This document shows positions 1-8,647 of a stretch of DNA of 64,000 bases, piece after piece. The notes beneath the pieces were generated by a model. The model was not told where the DNA came from. It saw nothing but the letters and a program-made list of their open reading frames with translations, and did no database searches. The stretch is from NCBI RefSeq assembly GCF_018919145.1, contig NZ_JAHLQJ010000005.1, positions 124,001 to 188,000 of the forward strand, given 5' to 3'. Within the stretch, counting starts at the first letter, position 1; every line of letters starts with the position of its first letter. Both the position numbers and the translations under genes were made by a program. The DNA is from Paenibacillus brevis. Its GTDB lineage: Bacteria > Bacillota > Bacilli > Paenibacillales > Paenibacillaceae.

Positions 1-777
1 CCACAAATATTGCTTCCAAGGGCCATTGGCCTCGTGAACCAAATCCACATCCAGTTGGAGCCAAGGGCGGTCTATAACCAGACTCGCTTTCTTCACTTGC
101 TTCCCATTCAGGCTGATCCTTGTTTCCAAGCGAATTTCCTCGCCGGCAGCATAGTCGCCCTCCACTTGGTACTCGAACCGGACGGATCGTTCGTCAATAT
201 TCGGGGTTATTTTTACAGCATCGATATATACAGGCTCAACAACCTCCAGCCAGACCGATTGCCAGATCCCGGTTGTCTGTACATAAAAGCACTCGAAATT
301 TTGCTCCACCCACCGCTGCTTGCCCCGGGGCTGGGTCGCGTCCATTTTGTCTTCCGCTTTTACAGTTAATTGATTGACCTCGCCTAGGGTGATATACGGA
401 GTGATATCTAAAGAAAAGGCTGAGTATCCGCCTTGATGACTCCCTACATGCGTTCCGTTAATCCAGACTTTAGCCAAATAATCTACAGCCTGGAAGTGCA
501 GGAGCACCCGCTTGCCCTCATATTCTTTGGGAATATCAATCTGACGGTTATACCAAACGCAACGGTGATGCTCCTCCCTTCCAATGCCGCTGGCTTTCGT
601 CTCATACGTAAATGGAACGATGATCTTCAGCTCGCCCTGGAAATGATCTTGCCAGCCTTCCCGCTCACCTGAGTTGGCGTCGTCAAACCTGAAATCCCAT
701 TCCCCGTTCAGATTCGTCCAGTTTTCCCTCACAAACTGTGGGCGTGGATAATCTTTGATATACATCTTGGTTGCCAT
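1..777 (-). CDS. Glycoside hydrolase family 2 enzyme, N-terminal part (cut by window edge)
   Basis: The reading frame is open from an ATG at 777 through base 1, giving 259 codons of the N-terminal part. The translation starts MATKMYIKDYPRPQFVRENW and contains the GH2 sugar-binding (jelly-roll) signatures NLNGEWDF, WYNR, VDYLAKVWING and GSHQGGY, followed by TTGIWQSVWLE. This is the fold of beta-galactosidases, beta-glucuronidases and related enzymes. The catalytic glutamates lie beyond the window. No signal peptide is visible, so it is probably cytoplasmic. AAAGGAG and CAGGAG lie just upstream of the ATG. It is the last visible gene of the operon SBP-permease-permease-GH43-GH2 and probably trims imported oligosaccharides. 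It resembles the complete GH2 at 11237-13978 over the same N-terminal region. Exact substrate cannot be read. Confidence 0.9.
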   Translation of the reverse strand, partial: MATKMYIKDYPRPQFVRENWTNLNGEWDFRFDDANSGEREGWQDHFQGELKIIVPFTYETKASGIGREEHHRCVWYNRQIDIPKEYEGKRVLLHFQAVDYLAKVWINGTHVGSHQGGYSAFSLDITPYITLGEVNQLTVKAEDKMDATQPRGKQRWVEQNFECFYVQTTGIWQSVWLEVVEPVYIDAVKITPNIDERSVRFEYQVEGDYAAGEEIRLETRISLNGKQVKKASLVIDRPWLQLDVDLVHEANGPWKQYLW

Positions 778-840
778 ACAAGCTCCTGCTCCTTTATTGC
801 ACAATGACTTGTGCTTTATTTATACGATTATGCATCCCGT

Positions 841-3279
841 CTAGTCCAATGATTTGACAGTAACCGGAGAAAATAGCCATCCCTGCGATCCCGTGCGTAT
901 TCCGACGCGCCCTGTTAAGAATGCATTCGGGTCCATCCAGGTTAACAGCGGTTTTTCTGCCCCATCGATATATATGCCGATAGTCGCCCCTTCAAGCCTT
1001 ACCCGGACGTCTGTAGGCTTGTTATTTCCAAGTTCCAGAAGCTCCGAAGCCATTTCTTCGTTGATTTCATAGTTAATCCGCTTCAGTTTCACCAGTCCAT
1101 TATTGAAGGAAAGCTCATATCCCCTGAACGCATCCTTTACCTGATCCGGAAAATCGGATTCATTCGCCGTTCTGAACAGAAGCGAGGCTTCTGCGGATAC
1201 CTCGTCCGTAGAGGTCAGCTGGAAGCTGACTTCGTAATCGCTCCACCCGGATTCTCCTCCAAACAGCTTGCCTTCCCGAGCTTCGTTTCGAAGGGTCGTC
1301 TGTCCCCCGGTAAAATCCCAGCTGCCATAAATCTTCGTGAAGTCGACGGTATGTTGTGATGGTACAGGATTTAGCAATTCGGTCTCAATATATCGAACGG
1401 TTGCTTCCCCTTTCTCTCTGGTCAGCGAAATCCATTGGGCTCCCTGGCCGAGATGGAATGAGCCTAGAGGAATCTTTGTCCATTCAGACTCTTCCGAGAA
1501 GTCCTCCAGCTTAAGCTGAATCTCCTTGCTCTTGTCCCCGGCCCGAACGGAAAGCTTACTTCCTGCCCCGTCCTTTGCCACCATAACGGAGATCAGATAA
1601 TTACCTTCCTCCCTGGCATAGACCGGAAAGCTCAATGCCGAATCCTTCTGCAGCAGGGTTACCGCATAGCTTCCGTCCGGCGTATTCTCAGTACTAACGG
1701 AATACAGCTTGCCTTCATCTTCGCCCGAGATCCCGTGAACGGCTTCCATCGTTCCCGGAGCTTGTTGAATTACACTTTGATCACTGCTGCCGCCTGCTTC
1801 GTTCGAAAAGGCGGTATAGCCCAAAATCGGCTGCAGGCCGGCCGACCAGCGGTAACCGATTGTCCCCGCTTCCCCCTTCGTTTCTTCGCTGCCAATCAAG
1901 AGCAGGTTATCCCAATAGACCAAGGTCCCTTCTTTTGACGATTCCGTACGTAAAGTGTGATGCTTGGTCAGGTCCATTTCATCCGGTAATCCGGCGGTTT
2001 GAATGATCCGTTCCTGCCCCTGCTTTATCTCGAACAAGGACATGGACATCGTATCGCCGTCTACCCGAATTCCCCGGAAGTTGTCGGCATCGCGGTAAGA
2101 GAACAGCGTCTCAAATACGCTTGCTTCCGGATCAGCCGCTTCCTTGCTATTCAAAATTACAGCATTATATTCAGCCGTAAATCTGCTATTGGTGCCTTCC
2201 TTTGTAACCCAGGTTTCTTTGTCTTGCTGTTCCGTGCGTTCCCAGCGCTCTTCCTGCGGCATCCCATCCAAATGGTCATAAAATCCCGGCATTGCAGGCG
2301 CCTGAACGGGAAAGCCATGAGTAGGGCCGGCCACTGACATTTTATCCCCATTAAAGAGCAGCCGATCCATATTCATCATCCGAACCGGCGGTCCCTCGGC
2401 TGAACTGCCGATCAGATTGTGATATACGATATAATAGGAATCCATATCCGGACCCATGACGGTCGAACTATGCCCTAAGCCGTTAAAATCATCTTCCGTG
2501 GATATGACAATCGGATTGTTTTCCGGAATCGTATAAATTCCATTAGGCGAATCATGAGCAACGGCATAATTAACGCGGTATCCGCGGCTGAACACATGAT
2601 TTCCGGTATAAGTAATGTAGTATCGGCCTTGGCGCTTAATAATCATGGAGCCCTCGGTCCAATGCCCCAGCGATGTATTCAGTTTATCTCCCACACCGAT
2701 CGTGTAGGGATCTTCCATTAAGCTGGCCATAATACCGCCAGAGGCTGCATTTGTGAAATACCACTTCCCGTCGTCATCAATAAAAACAGAACCATCGATG
2801 CTTAACCCCAAATTCTCGGTTTCAATGGTAAACGGACCCGTCGGAGTGTCGCTTCGAAGCACATAATGTCCTTTGCCTGCCGGTGAAGTGTACATATAAA
2901 ATGATCCGTTCCAGTACACGACCTCAGGCGCATAGGCCCCCTCGGTCAACGGCTCTTCCGTAACCAGGCCCTCATATTGCCAGTGGATGAGATCCTCCGA
3001 GCTCCATGCCTTAATGCCGACCCGCCAGTCTTTCGTGCTGCAGTATAAATAATATTTTCCATTAAAACGCATTACATAAGGATCCCCTATACCGTAATCC
3101 TCCCATTCCTGATCGAGTGTCATGGGATTTTGATAGGTTTGCTCCATTACAATCTCTCCTTCGAATGCCCGCTCGCTCTTGTGCTCACCGTCCCAAGCAA
3201 ATACTACAATTACCGCCGCCGCAGCAGTTGCTATAAGACCCATTACCGGCAGTCTCCATGATTTTCGCATCCGCTTCAT
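841..3279 (-). CDS. Membrane-anchored or secreted GH43 glycosidase with C-terminal accessory domains
   Basis: An 812-residue protein with a positively charged start and one hydrophobic segment (residues about 9-28) that serves as signal or anchor, so it acts outside the cell. Residues about 48-330 form a five-bladed GH43 propeller. The expected catalytic triad is visible: Asp66 in GIGDPYV, Asp162 in SIDGSVF and Glu209 in WTEGSMI. A middle region (about 500-640) looks like a CBM6/35-type beta-sandwich. The last ~170 residues resemble the concanavalin-like DUF1080 fold. GH43 enzymes act on arabinan, xylan side chains or xylo-oligosaccharides; which one applies here is not readable. It starts 4 bp after the permease stop, so it is translationally linked to the importer. 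An extracellular enzyme co-transcribed with an importer suggests it releases the transported sugar. Confidence 0.9.
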   Translation of the reverse strand: MKRMRKSWRLPVMGLIATAAAAVIVVFAWDGEHKSERAFEGEIVMEQTYQNPMTLDQEWEDYGIGDPYVMRFNGKYYLYCSTKDWRVGIKAWSSEDLIHWQYEGLVTEEPLTEGAYAPEVVYWNGSFYMYTSPAGKGHYVLRSDTPTGPFTIETENLGLSIDGSVFIDDDGKWYFTNAASGGIMASLMEDPYTIGVGDKLNTSLGHWTEGSMIIKRQGRYYITYTGNHVFSRGYRVNYAVAHDSPNGIYTIPENNPIVISTEDDFNGLGHSSTVMGPDMDSYYIVYHNLIGSSAEGPPVRMMNMDRLLFNGDKMSVAGPTHGFPVQAPAMPGFYDHLDGMPQEERWERTEQQDKETWVTKEGTNSRFTAEYNAVILNSKEAADPEASVFETLFSYRDADNFRGIRVDGDTMSMSLFEIKQGQERIIQTAGLPDEMDLTKHHTLRTESSKEGTLVYWDNLLLIGSEETKGEAGTIGYRWSAGLQPILGYTAFSNEAGGSSDQSVIQQAPGTMEAVHGISGEDEGKLYSVSTENTPDGSYAVTLLQKDSALSFPVYAREEGNYLISVMVAKDGAGSKLSVRAGDKSKEIQLKLEDFSEESEWTKIPLGSFHLGQGAQWISLTREKGEATVRYIETELLNPVPSQHTVDFTKIYGSWDFTGGQTTLRNEAREGKLFGGESGWSDYEVSFQLTSTDEVSAEASLLFRTANESDFPDQVKDAFRGYELSFNNGLVKLKRINYEINEEMASELLELGNNKPTDVRVRLEGATIGIYIDGAEKPLLTWMDPNAFLTGRVGIRTGSQGWLFSPVTVKSLD

Positions 3280-3283
3280 CGGA

Positions 3284-4123
3284 TCAACCCTTGATACCCG
3301 TAATCGCGAGCGATTCTATAAAGTAGCGTTGGGCGAAGCAAAAGACGATAACCACCGGTAAAAGTGCGATGATCGAAGCGGCCATAAGCGACGGATAATT
3401 CGAAGTCGAAATGTAGTTGGACTGCATGCTTGCAATCAACACCTGGATGGTCTGACGCTCGGGCGTGTGCAGATAAATAAGCGGTCCGAGAAAGTCATTC
3501 CAAATCCCCATGAAGCCAAGCGCAGCCTGGGCTGCAATCGCCGGCTTAACGATAGGAAGCGCCACGGTCGTAAAGGTACGGAAATACCCGCATCCATCAA
3601 TTTTGGCCGCGTCGATAAGATCGTTCGGAATGGAGCCCTGCATAAATTGCCGAAAGAAAAAGATCGTCACAATATTTCCGAACAAGCCCGGAACAATTAA
3701 CGGGAGTAACGTATCAACCCATCCCAGCTCTGAAAATCCGATATATTGAGGGATCATTACGACAGAATAAGGGATCATCATCGTTCCCAAAAGGGCAAGG
3801 AAGATTCCTTCTTTAAACGGAAAGTCAAACTTGGAAAATGCGTATGCCGCCATAGCGGCAACAAACAAACCGACGGTCAGAACAGTCACTACGACGATAA
3901 GGCTGTTCATAAAACCGTACAACAATGGCGCTTTAGACCATACATCCTTATAGTTCATCCAGGTCAACGGATCCGGGATCCACTGGGGCGGGATATCAAA
4001 AACATGCTTTTGGCTCTTTAAGGATGTAGAAATCGTCCAAGCCAGCGGAGCCAGCATAATTACCGACCCCGCAATAAGTAGGAGATAGACGAGCAAATTG
4101 ATGAAACGGCGTTCTTTTACCAT
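3284..4123 (-). CDS. Carbohydrate ABC transporter permease, MalG type
   Basis: A 279-residue membrane protein with six predicted helices. It carries the EAA-type loop typical of sugar importers (DAAKIDGCGYFRTF, then LPIVKPA), which docks to the ATPase. It is the second permease of a CUT1-type importer. GGAGG lies 11 bases before the ATG. It sits between the first permease (31 bp upstream) and the GH43 gene (4 bp downstream) in one operon. No ATPase gene is present in the operon, so it presumably uses a shared MsmX-like ATPase. Sugar specificity cannot be read from the permease; the GH43/GH2 neighbours suggest a plant-wall oligosaccharide. Confidence 0.93.
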   Translation of the reverse strand: MVKERRFINLLVYLLLIAGSVIMLAPLAWTISTSLKSQKHVFDIPPQWIPDPLTWMNYKDVWSKAPLLYGFMNSLIVVVTVLTVGLFVAAMAAYAFSKFDFPFKEGIFLALLGTMMIPYSVVMIPQYIGFSELGWVDTLLPLIVPGLFGNIVTIFFFRQFMQGSIPNDLIDAAKIDGCGYFRTFTTVALPIVKPAIAAQAALGFMGIWNDFLGPLIYLHTPERQTIQVLIASMQSNYISTSNYPSLMAASIIALLPVVIVFCFAQRYFIESLAITGIKG

Positions 4124-4154
4124 ACTTTTTCAATCCTCCTGTTCCTGCATGAGC

Positions 4155-5048
4155 TTAATCCTGGTAGACCCAACGTTTGGAGAAGCGGAACTGGAAAAGG
4201 GTCAGGATGAAAATCAGAATTCCCAATACCCATGCCACAGAGCTTGCATACCCCATGTTGAAATACTTGAAGGCTTCCTGGAAGATGTAATATACAATCG
4301 TCGCCCCGCTGTATTGAGGTCCTCCATCAGCTGCCAGGATGTACATTTGGCTGAAGGATTGGAACGTGCCAATGACCCCCATGACAATGACATAGAAATG
4401 AATCGGCGATAAAAGCGGAAGCGTAATATGCTTGAATTGATGCCAGCGGGAAGCCCCGTCCACTTGGGCAGCTTCATAATAAGTCGATGAAATACCTTGC
4501 AAGCCAGCCAAGTAAAGCACCATATTGCCGCCTACTCCGCCCCAAAGTCCCATGATGATAAAGGACGGTTTAACCCAGTTAGGATCACCGAGCCAGTTAG
4601 GACCTTGTATTCCAAAAATGTTCCAGATAAACTCATTGATAATCCCGTAGTCATAGTTCAAAAGCCATTGCCAGAGCAATGAAACAGCGATAATCGGTGA
4701 AATGACCGGAATATAATAAATGGTACGAAACAGTGCGATACCTTTTAACGGCCGATTCATCAGGATTGCTAAAAACATGGAAATAATCATGCCGATCGGA
4801 ACCCCGAGAAGCAGGAACGCCGTGTTAAAGAGCGACTTGTAGAACTTCTCATCCGCAAACATATATTTGAAATTTTCCAAGCCCGAGAATTTGGCGGGCG
4901 TGAACATATCCCATGACATGAAGCTTAATCCAAAAGATGTGACAATCGGTACCAGGCTGAATATCAGAAAGCCAAGAATTGGCGGGGCAATAAACAGCAA
5001 AGACCAAATAATTTCTTTACGCCGATACCCCGGGGTTTTGTTCTTCAT
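4155..5048 (-). CDS. Carbohydrate ABC transporter permease, UgpA/MalF type
   Basis: A 297-residue inner-membrane permease with about six helices and the EAA motif EAAQVDGASRWHQFKHITLP. It forms the channel together with the downstream MalG-type subunit. The start is supported by GGGAGG upstream of the ATG. It follows the solute-binding protein gene across a 95-bp gap that contains a strong hairpin (5074-5125). It belongs to the CUT1 family, which moves oligosaccharides. Confidence 0.93.
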   Translation of the reverse strand: MKNKTPGYRRKEIIWSLLFIAPPILGFLIFSLVPIVTSFGLSFMSWDMFTPAKFSGLENFKYMFADEKFYKSLFNTAFLLLGVPIGMIISMFLAILMNRPLKGIALFRTIYYIPVISPIIAVSLLWQWLLNYDYGIINEFIWNIFGIQGPNWLGDPNWVKPSFIIMGLWGGVGGNMVLYLAGLQGISSTYYEAAQVDGASRWHQFKHITLPLLSPIHFYVIVMGVIGTFQSFSQMYILAADGGPQYSGATIVYYIFQEAFKYFNMGYASSVAWVLGILIFILTLFQFRFSKRWVYQD

Positions 5049-5073
5049 TCACTTTTCCTCCCTGTACTGAAAA

Positions 5074-5125
5074 CGGAAAAAGCGAAAACGTCGCAAATTG
5101 AGCACCCGTCGTTTTCGCTCTTCCG
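5074..5125 (-). other. Intercistronic hairpin between SBP and permease genes
   Basis: The arms 5074-5090 and 5110-5125 pair over CGGAA and AGCGAAAACG with one small internal loop and a 19-base loop. No U-run follows. This suits an RNA stabiliser or partial terminator that keeps the SBP message more abundant than the permease message. The other two importers in the window have hairpins at the same place with unrelated sequence. Confidence 0.6.
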
Positions 5126-5143
5126 CCACAGCATTAGCTGTCC

Positions 5144-6523
5144 TTACTTGTTGTTCTCGTCGTACAGCTTTTGCAGCTTAGGCTGCTCTTCTTTTACAAA
5201 CTCTGCTGCTGTCTTCTGACCATTCCATACTAGACTTGCATCCTGCCAGAACGTGTCCAGCCATTTGGTGTTCTTGGAGGATACTTCAATTGGAGGACGT
5301 CCGTAATCTTCAATAATATCGATAAATACCTGACGCGATTGCGGCGACTTATCTACTTCCATGAACTCGCCCTTCGCCATATCAATCAAGTTCGGCACTG
5401 CTTGCCCCAGAACATAGTTTTCTCTTTGCGAGTCCGTATCGAGACTGAGGTAAGCCGCAAGCGCGAATGAATCTTCCGGATATTCCGTATTATTCGATAC
5501 TACAAATCCGAGCGATCCAAGCCATGTTGCTGTTTCGCCTGTATTAGGACTTGCCGGCCATGCCGCAATGTCCCATCCGAAAGGCAGATCCCAGAAGCCT
5601 GGCTGATCCCAAGGTCCCATAGGGAACATTCCCACTTTACCTGCAACAAAGCGTGCATACCCGTTCTGTGCCTTCTCGTCGTCCGGAGAAGGACTGACTT
5701 TGTGTACCAAACTCAAGTCGGCTACGAATTGCATAGCTTCCGCAAATTCAGGGGTGTCAATCGTAATTTGTCCTGTGGCTGTATCCACCCAATCCCCGCC
5801 GTTCGCCCATACTGCGGATTCAAGCGTATAGGCAGCAACGCCAAATGTATCGATTTTTCCGCGTTCATTTGTAACTGTCAGTTTCTTGGCATCGGCGATC
5901 AAGTCGTTCCAAGTATACTCTCCAGCCTTAGCGCTAGGATATGGAAGGCCGGCTTGGTCGAATAGATCTTTATTATAGGCAAGTGCCCATGGACCAACGT
6001 CTTTCGGCAAACCGAACAGATCGCCAGATCCTACGTTCGTGCCGTCATACCGGTAACGATCTAGCCCTTCTTTCCAGACGTTATTTTGATCGACCGCGTC
6101 GCTGGAATTCAGATAAGATTCCAGATTCAGCAATACGCCGCTGGAGACGAGCTTATTGAAATGAGCACCGCCCGCATAAAATACGTCAGGCGTTTTCTTT
6201 GCCGCAATGAGTGTATCCAATTTTTGATAGTATTCTGCTGGAGGAACAACAGTATATTTTACTTTTTTGTTCGGGTATTTCTTCATGTAGGAGGCAATCA
6301 GCTTCTCAAATACGGCTTTCTCCGTGTCGCCGCCCCATCCCATAAATTCAATTTCGGACTTTGAATCACTGCTATTGCCTGTAGTTGCTTCTTTATCATT
6401 CTGCGATGGCGAATCTGCCGGCTTGTTCGCACTGTTGTTACCTGACCCACAACCTGAAAGCACCAACACGAAGCTCAATAACAAGGTTAAAGAAAGACTG
6501 ATCCATTTTCCTTTCCGAAACAT
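5144..6523 (-). CDS. Sugar ABC transporter substrate-binding lipoprotein
   Basis: A 459-residue MalE-type (SBP family 1) protein that captures the sugar outside the membrane and hands it to the permeases encoded downstream. The lipoprotein signal is clear: KGKW, a hydrophobic run, then the lipobox LSGCGSG. The start at 6523 (MFRKGKW) is preferred over an in-frame upstream codon at 6595, because the signal peptide then begins at once and GGGGGAAACAAGG sits before the ATG. It is the first gene of a five-gene operon with a strong promoter, a cre-like site and an inverted repeat in its leader. The neighbouring ArsR-type regulator gene probably controls it. Confidence 0.93.
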   Translation of the reverse strand: MFRKGKWISLSLTLLLSFVLVLSGCGSGNNSANKPADSPSQNDKEATTGNSSDSKSEIEFMGWGGDTEKAVFEKLIASYMKKYPNKKVKYTVVPPAEYYQKLDTLIAAKKTPDVFYAGGAHFNKLVSSGVLLNLESYLNSSDAVDQNNVWKEGLDRYRYDGTNVGSGDLFGLPKDVGPWALAYNKDLFDQAGLPYPSAKAGEYTWNDLIADAKKLTVTNERGKIDTFGVAAYTLESAVWANGGDWVDTATGQITIDTPEFAEAMQFVADLSLVHKVSPSPDDEKAQNGYARFVAGKVGMFPMGPWDQPGFWDLPFGWDIAAWPASPNTGETATWLGSLGFVVSNNTEYPEDSFALAAYLSLDTDSQRENYVLGQAVPNLIDMAKGEFMEVDKSPQSRQVFIDIIEDYGRPPIEVSSKNTKWLDTFWQDASLVWNGQKTAAEFVKEEQPKLQKLYDENNK

Positions 6524-6554
6524 AATCCTTGTTTCCCCCTTTAATAAATTCTTA

Positions 6555-6627
6555 ATAAACAAAATAATCGAATGAATCCGCTTTAATAATTCCATCGAAT
6601 TCGTTTTGTTTCAATTATTTTGTTTAT
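6555..6627 (-). repeat. 18-bp inverted repeat in the SBP operon leader
   Basis: The arms 6555-6572 (ATAAACAAAATAATCGAA) and 6610-6627 match as an inverted repeat at 17 of 18 positions across a 37-bp spacer. The right arm lies at about +1 of the predicted transcript, and the ribosome binding site lies outside the repeat. It is either a pair of operators for the adjacent ArsR-type regulator or a 5' mRNA stem. Confidence 0.7.
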
Positions 6628-6634
6628 ATACAGA

Positions 6635-6671
6635 ATAATAAAGCCTGTTTATTTTATTGTCAACGCTTTCT
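6635..6671 (-). promoter_or_regulatory. Sigma-A promoter of the SBP/GH43 operon with overlapping cre-like site
   Basis: On the minus strand TTGACA (6663-6658), a 17-bp spacer and TATTAT (6640-6635) form a near-consensus promoter, with the start expected near 6628. A CcpA-type site, AGAAAGCGTTGACA, spans 6658-6671 and matches the cre consensus TGWAANCGNTNWCA at most positions. It overlaps the -35 box, as expected for glucose repression. Confidence 0.75.
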
Positions 6672-6693
6672 TTCGGTTTTTTTGTTTCTTTTC

Positions 6694-6745
6694 CATAAAA
6701 AAAGTCCCGGAACGTTTTGTTATTACAAAACATCTGGAACTTTTT
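6694..6745 (-). terminator. Intrinsic terminator of the ArsR-type regulator gene
   Basis: A long stem pairs AAAAAGTCCCGGAACGTTTTGT with the segment ending at 6745 around a TATT loop. On the minus strand it is followed by a run of seven T. It lies directly after the stop codon at 6751. Confidence 0.85.
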
Positions 6746-6750
6746 GGCTG

Positions 6751-7674
6751 TTAATTGTATTCCATTCGCATGATAATTCCCTGTGCATAGTCGCCAAATC
6801 CCCGCCCAAACAGATTGATGCCTCCCTGATGCTTAGCGTCCGGCTTAACCCCAATCCGGAGTGTGATGAACGGCTTATCCTCCAGATGAAGATCATAGAG
6901 AGAAGTGTCTGAGCATCTTTCCTTATCGACCATGCTCTTATGCAAATCGATCGACCAGGTTTTCAGCAGCCCGTGCTGAGTACTGTTGTCATACCACCAT
7001 GACGGGTTCAGCTTGCCTCTGTGATCTCCGAAATCCCCTGGCGATATCCATGATCCGATCTCCACATCATTGACCCAGACCGTAATTTCGGAGGGCCAAT
7101 CATTATTATAGTTCGGAGCCTCGGAGCAAATCTCCAGAGAAAATTCAAGGTTGTGGACCTGCGCGCCCACAGGAAGCCTTTTAGGAAACCGATACTCGAT
7201 CCAGCCCTTGCGGAACCAGATAATTTCGGCCGTCCGGCTATCGGGAAGATAGAAATTGACCGGATCATCTTCTTGAAAAACCATCCCTGTGCCGTTAGCC
7301 ATACCGCAAGTTGGAAGAATATCAAAGTTAATAAAGTTTCCGATCGGCATCTCTATCTCTTCCACTTTGCTCGTATTTTGATCATAAACACTAGGATTCA
7401 AAATGAGACGAACATCGTCAAAGTTTCGGCTGCATACCTTCATGGCTCCTCTTGTTGCCGGCTGAAGCTCCGTAACGATCAATTCGGCTTCCTCGAGCAC
7501 CTTGACGTTGTTGGCTGCCGTGGATACAGGGATATCAAGCCTCTCGGCAATTTCAAGAACATTGAGATTAGGTCTTTCCAGCAACAATTTGATGATATTG
7601 ACTCGGGTATGGGTACTCAAGGCATGTGCCACTTTTACTAACCGGTCGGAATCATTAATAGTCAATTCCAGCAA
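6751..7674 (-). CDS. ArsR-type winged-helix regulator fused to a large C-terminal domain (paralogue 1)
   Basis: A 307-residue protein. Residues about 10-85 are an ArsR-like winged helix (STHTRVNIIKLLLE, VLEIAERLDIPVSTAANNVKVLEEAELI). Residues about 110-300 form a domain far longer than in metal-sensing ArsR proteins. It carries blocks PTCGMANG, DDPVNFYLP, WIEYRFP, EICSEAPNYNNDWPS, GDFGDHRGKLNPSWW and NLFGRGFGDYAQ, and no metal-binding Cys/His cluster. The same blocks occur in the second regulator at 14113-15048. The domain looks beta-rich and may sense a sugar; this is inference. The TTG start at 7674 follows GAAGGTGG. It sits between the two importer operons and has a perfect palindrome in its own promoter, suggesting autoregulation and control of the neighbouring sugar operons. 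Confidence 0.85.
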   Translation of the reverse strand: MLELTINDSDRLVKVAHALSTHTRVNIIKLLLERPNLNVLEIAERLDIPVSTAANNVKVLEEAELIVTELQPATRGAMKVCSRNFDDVRLILNPSVYDQNTSKVEEIEMPIGNFINFDILPTCGMANGTGMVFQEDDPVNFYLPDSRTAEIIWFRKGWIEYRFPKRLPVGAQVHNLEFSLEICSEAPNYNNDWPSEITVWVNDVEIGSWISPGDFGDHRGKLNPSWWYDNSTQHGLLKTWSIDLHKSMVDKERCSDTSLYDLHLEDKPFITLRIGVKPDAKHQGGINLFGRGFGDYAQGIIMRMEYN

Positions 7675-7705
7675 GGCATAGCCACCTTCTTATATTTTTT
7701 ACAAT

Positions 7706-7735
7706 ATTATAAACACAAAAACATGTTTTTGTACA
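7706..7735 (-). promoter_or_regulatory. Promoter of the ArsR-type gene with an 18-bp perfect palindrome
   Basis: The minus strand shows TGTACA (7735-7730), an 18-bp spacer and TATAAT (7711-7706). The spacer is almost filled by the perfect palindrome ACAAAAACATGTTTTTGT (7715-7732), a likely operator for autoregulation. Confidence 0.75.
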
Positions 7736-7795
7736 GTTTTATTGTAATGAAATGATATTGCCGTAATAATTCTGACACAAATTTGGGTGGGAAAA

Positions 7796-7828
7796 TGAAA
7801 ATAGCACACCCGCTGCGGGTGTGCTATT
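7796..7828 (-). terminator. Terminator of the second importer operon
   Basis: A perfect 14-bp stem (AATAGCACACCCGC at 7800-7813, pairing with 7815-7828) closes around one unpaired base or a small loop. On the minus strand it is followed by a T-rich stretch. It lies just beyond the permease stop at 7840. Confidence 0.85.
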
Positions 7829-7839
7829 CACGCTGAAAT

Positions 7840-8646
7840 TCATCCTTTTATTCCCGAGAGACTGACCCCCTTAATGATTTGACGTTCGAAGATCAGGAAC
7901 AGAACCATGATCGGAAGCGAGGCCACGGTATTGATAACCATCGGCTTCACATAATCCTCCGTATACTGGTTCATCAAGGTCGGGATCCCCATCGGCAGGG
8001 TAAACAGGTTGTCGTCGGTGACGGACAGGAACGGCCAGAGAAAGTTATTCCAGGAGCCGATAAAGGTCAGGATCGCGATGGAAACTAGCGCCGGCCTGGT
8101 CAATGGAAGCATGATATTCACGAAGATTCGCCAAACTCCGCCTCCGTCCATCTGTACGCTTTCCAGCAGATCGTTAGGAATTCCATCGAAGAAGCTTTTT
8201 AGCACGATAATCGCAAAGGGGGAAGCCAGAACAGGAAAAACAAGTCCCATGTAAGAATTCAATATCCCCATATCTTTGGCAACCTGGTAGAGCGGAATAA
8301 GAGTTGCTTCCCCCGGAATCAGCAGACCCGCCAGAATGAAGAAAAACATGAAGGTTCTGTACCGGAACGGAACCTTGGACATGACGAACCCAGCCATCGC
8401 CGCAATCATGAGCGTCAACAAGGTCACGCACACGGCAATAAAGAAGCTGTTCCAGGACCATTGGATCAATTTGGTTTCTGTAATGATCTCCTGATAAACC
8501 GCAAGGGAATATGGCGGCGTAAACCAGTCGACCACGGATGTGATTTTCATGCCTTCCTTTTTAACCGAAACCACAAGCATCCACACCAAAGGAAAAGCAA
8601 ACAGTAACGCCATGAATATGGAGAAAATCCGATAGAACCATTTCAC
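7840..8646 (-). CDS. Carbohydrate ABC transporter permease, MalG type
   Basis: A 268-residue inner-membrane protein with about six helices and an EAA motif (ESVQMDGGGVWRIFVNIMLPL). The start is a GTG at 8646: GGAGG lies 9 bases before it, inside the end of the upstream permease, and the GTG begins one base after that gene's stop. An in-frame ATG at 8751 would add a sequence that does not belong to the family. It is the last gene of the SBP-permease-permease operon and is followed by a strong terminator. There is no associated ATPase gene. Confidence 0.92.
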   Translation of the reverse strand: MKWFYRIFSIFMALLFAFPLVWMLVVSVKKEGMKITSVVDWFTPPYSLAVYQEIITETKLIQWSWNSFFIAVCVTLLTLMIAAMAGFVMSKVPFRYRTFMFFFILAGLLIPGEATLIPLYQVAKDMGILNSYMGLVFPVLASPFAIIVLKSFFDGIPNDLLESVQMDGGGVWRIFVNIMLPLTRPALVSIAILTFIGSWNNFLWPFLSVTDDNLFTLPMGIPTLMNQYTEDYVKPMVINTVASLPIMVLFLIFERQIIKGVSLSGIKG

Positions 8647-8647
8647 C

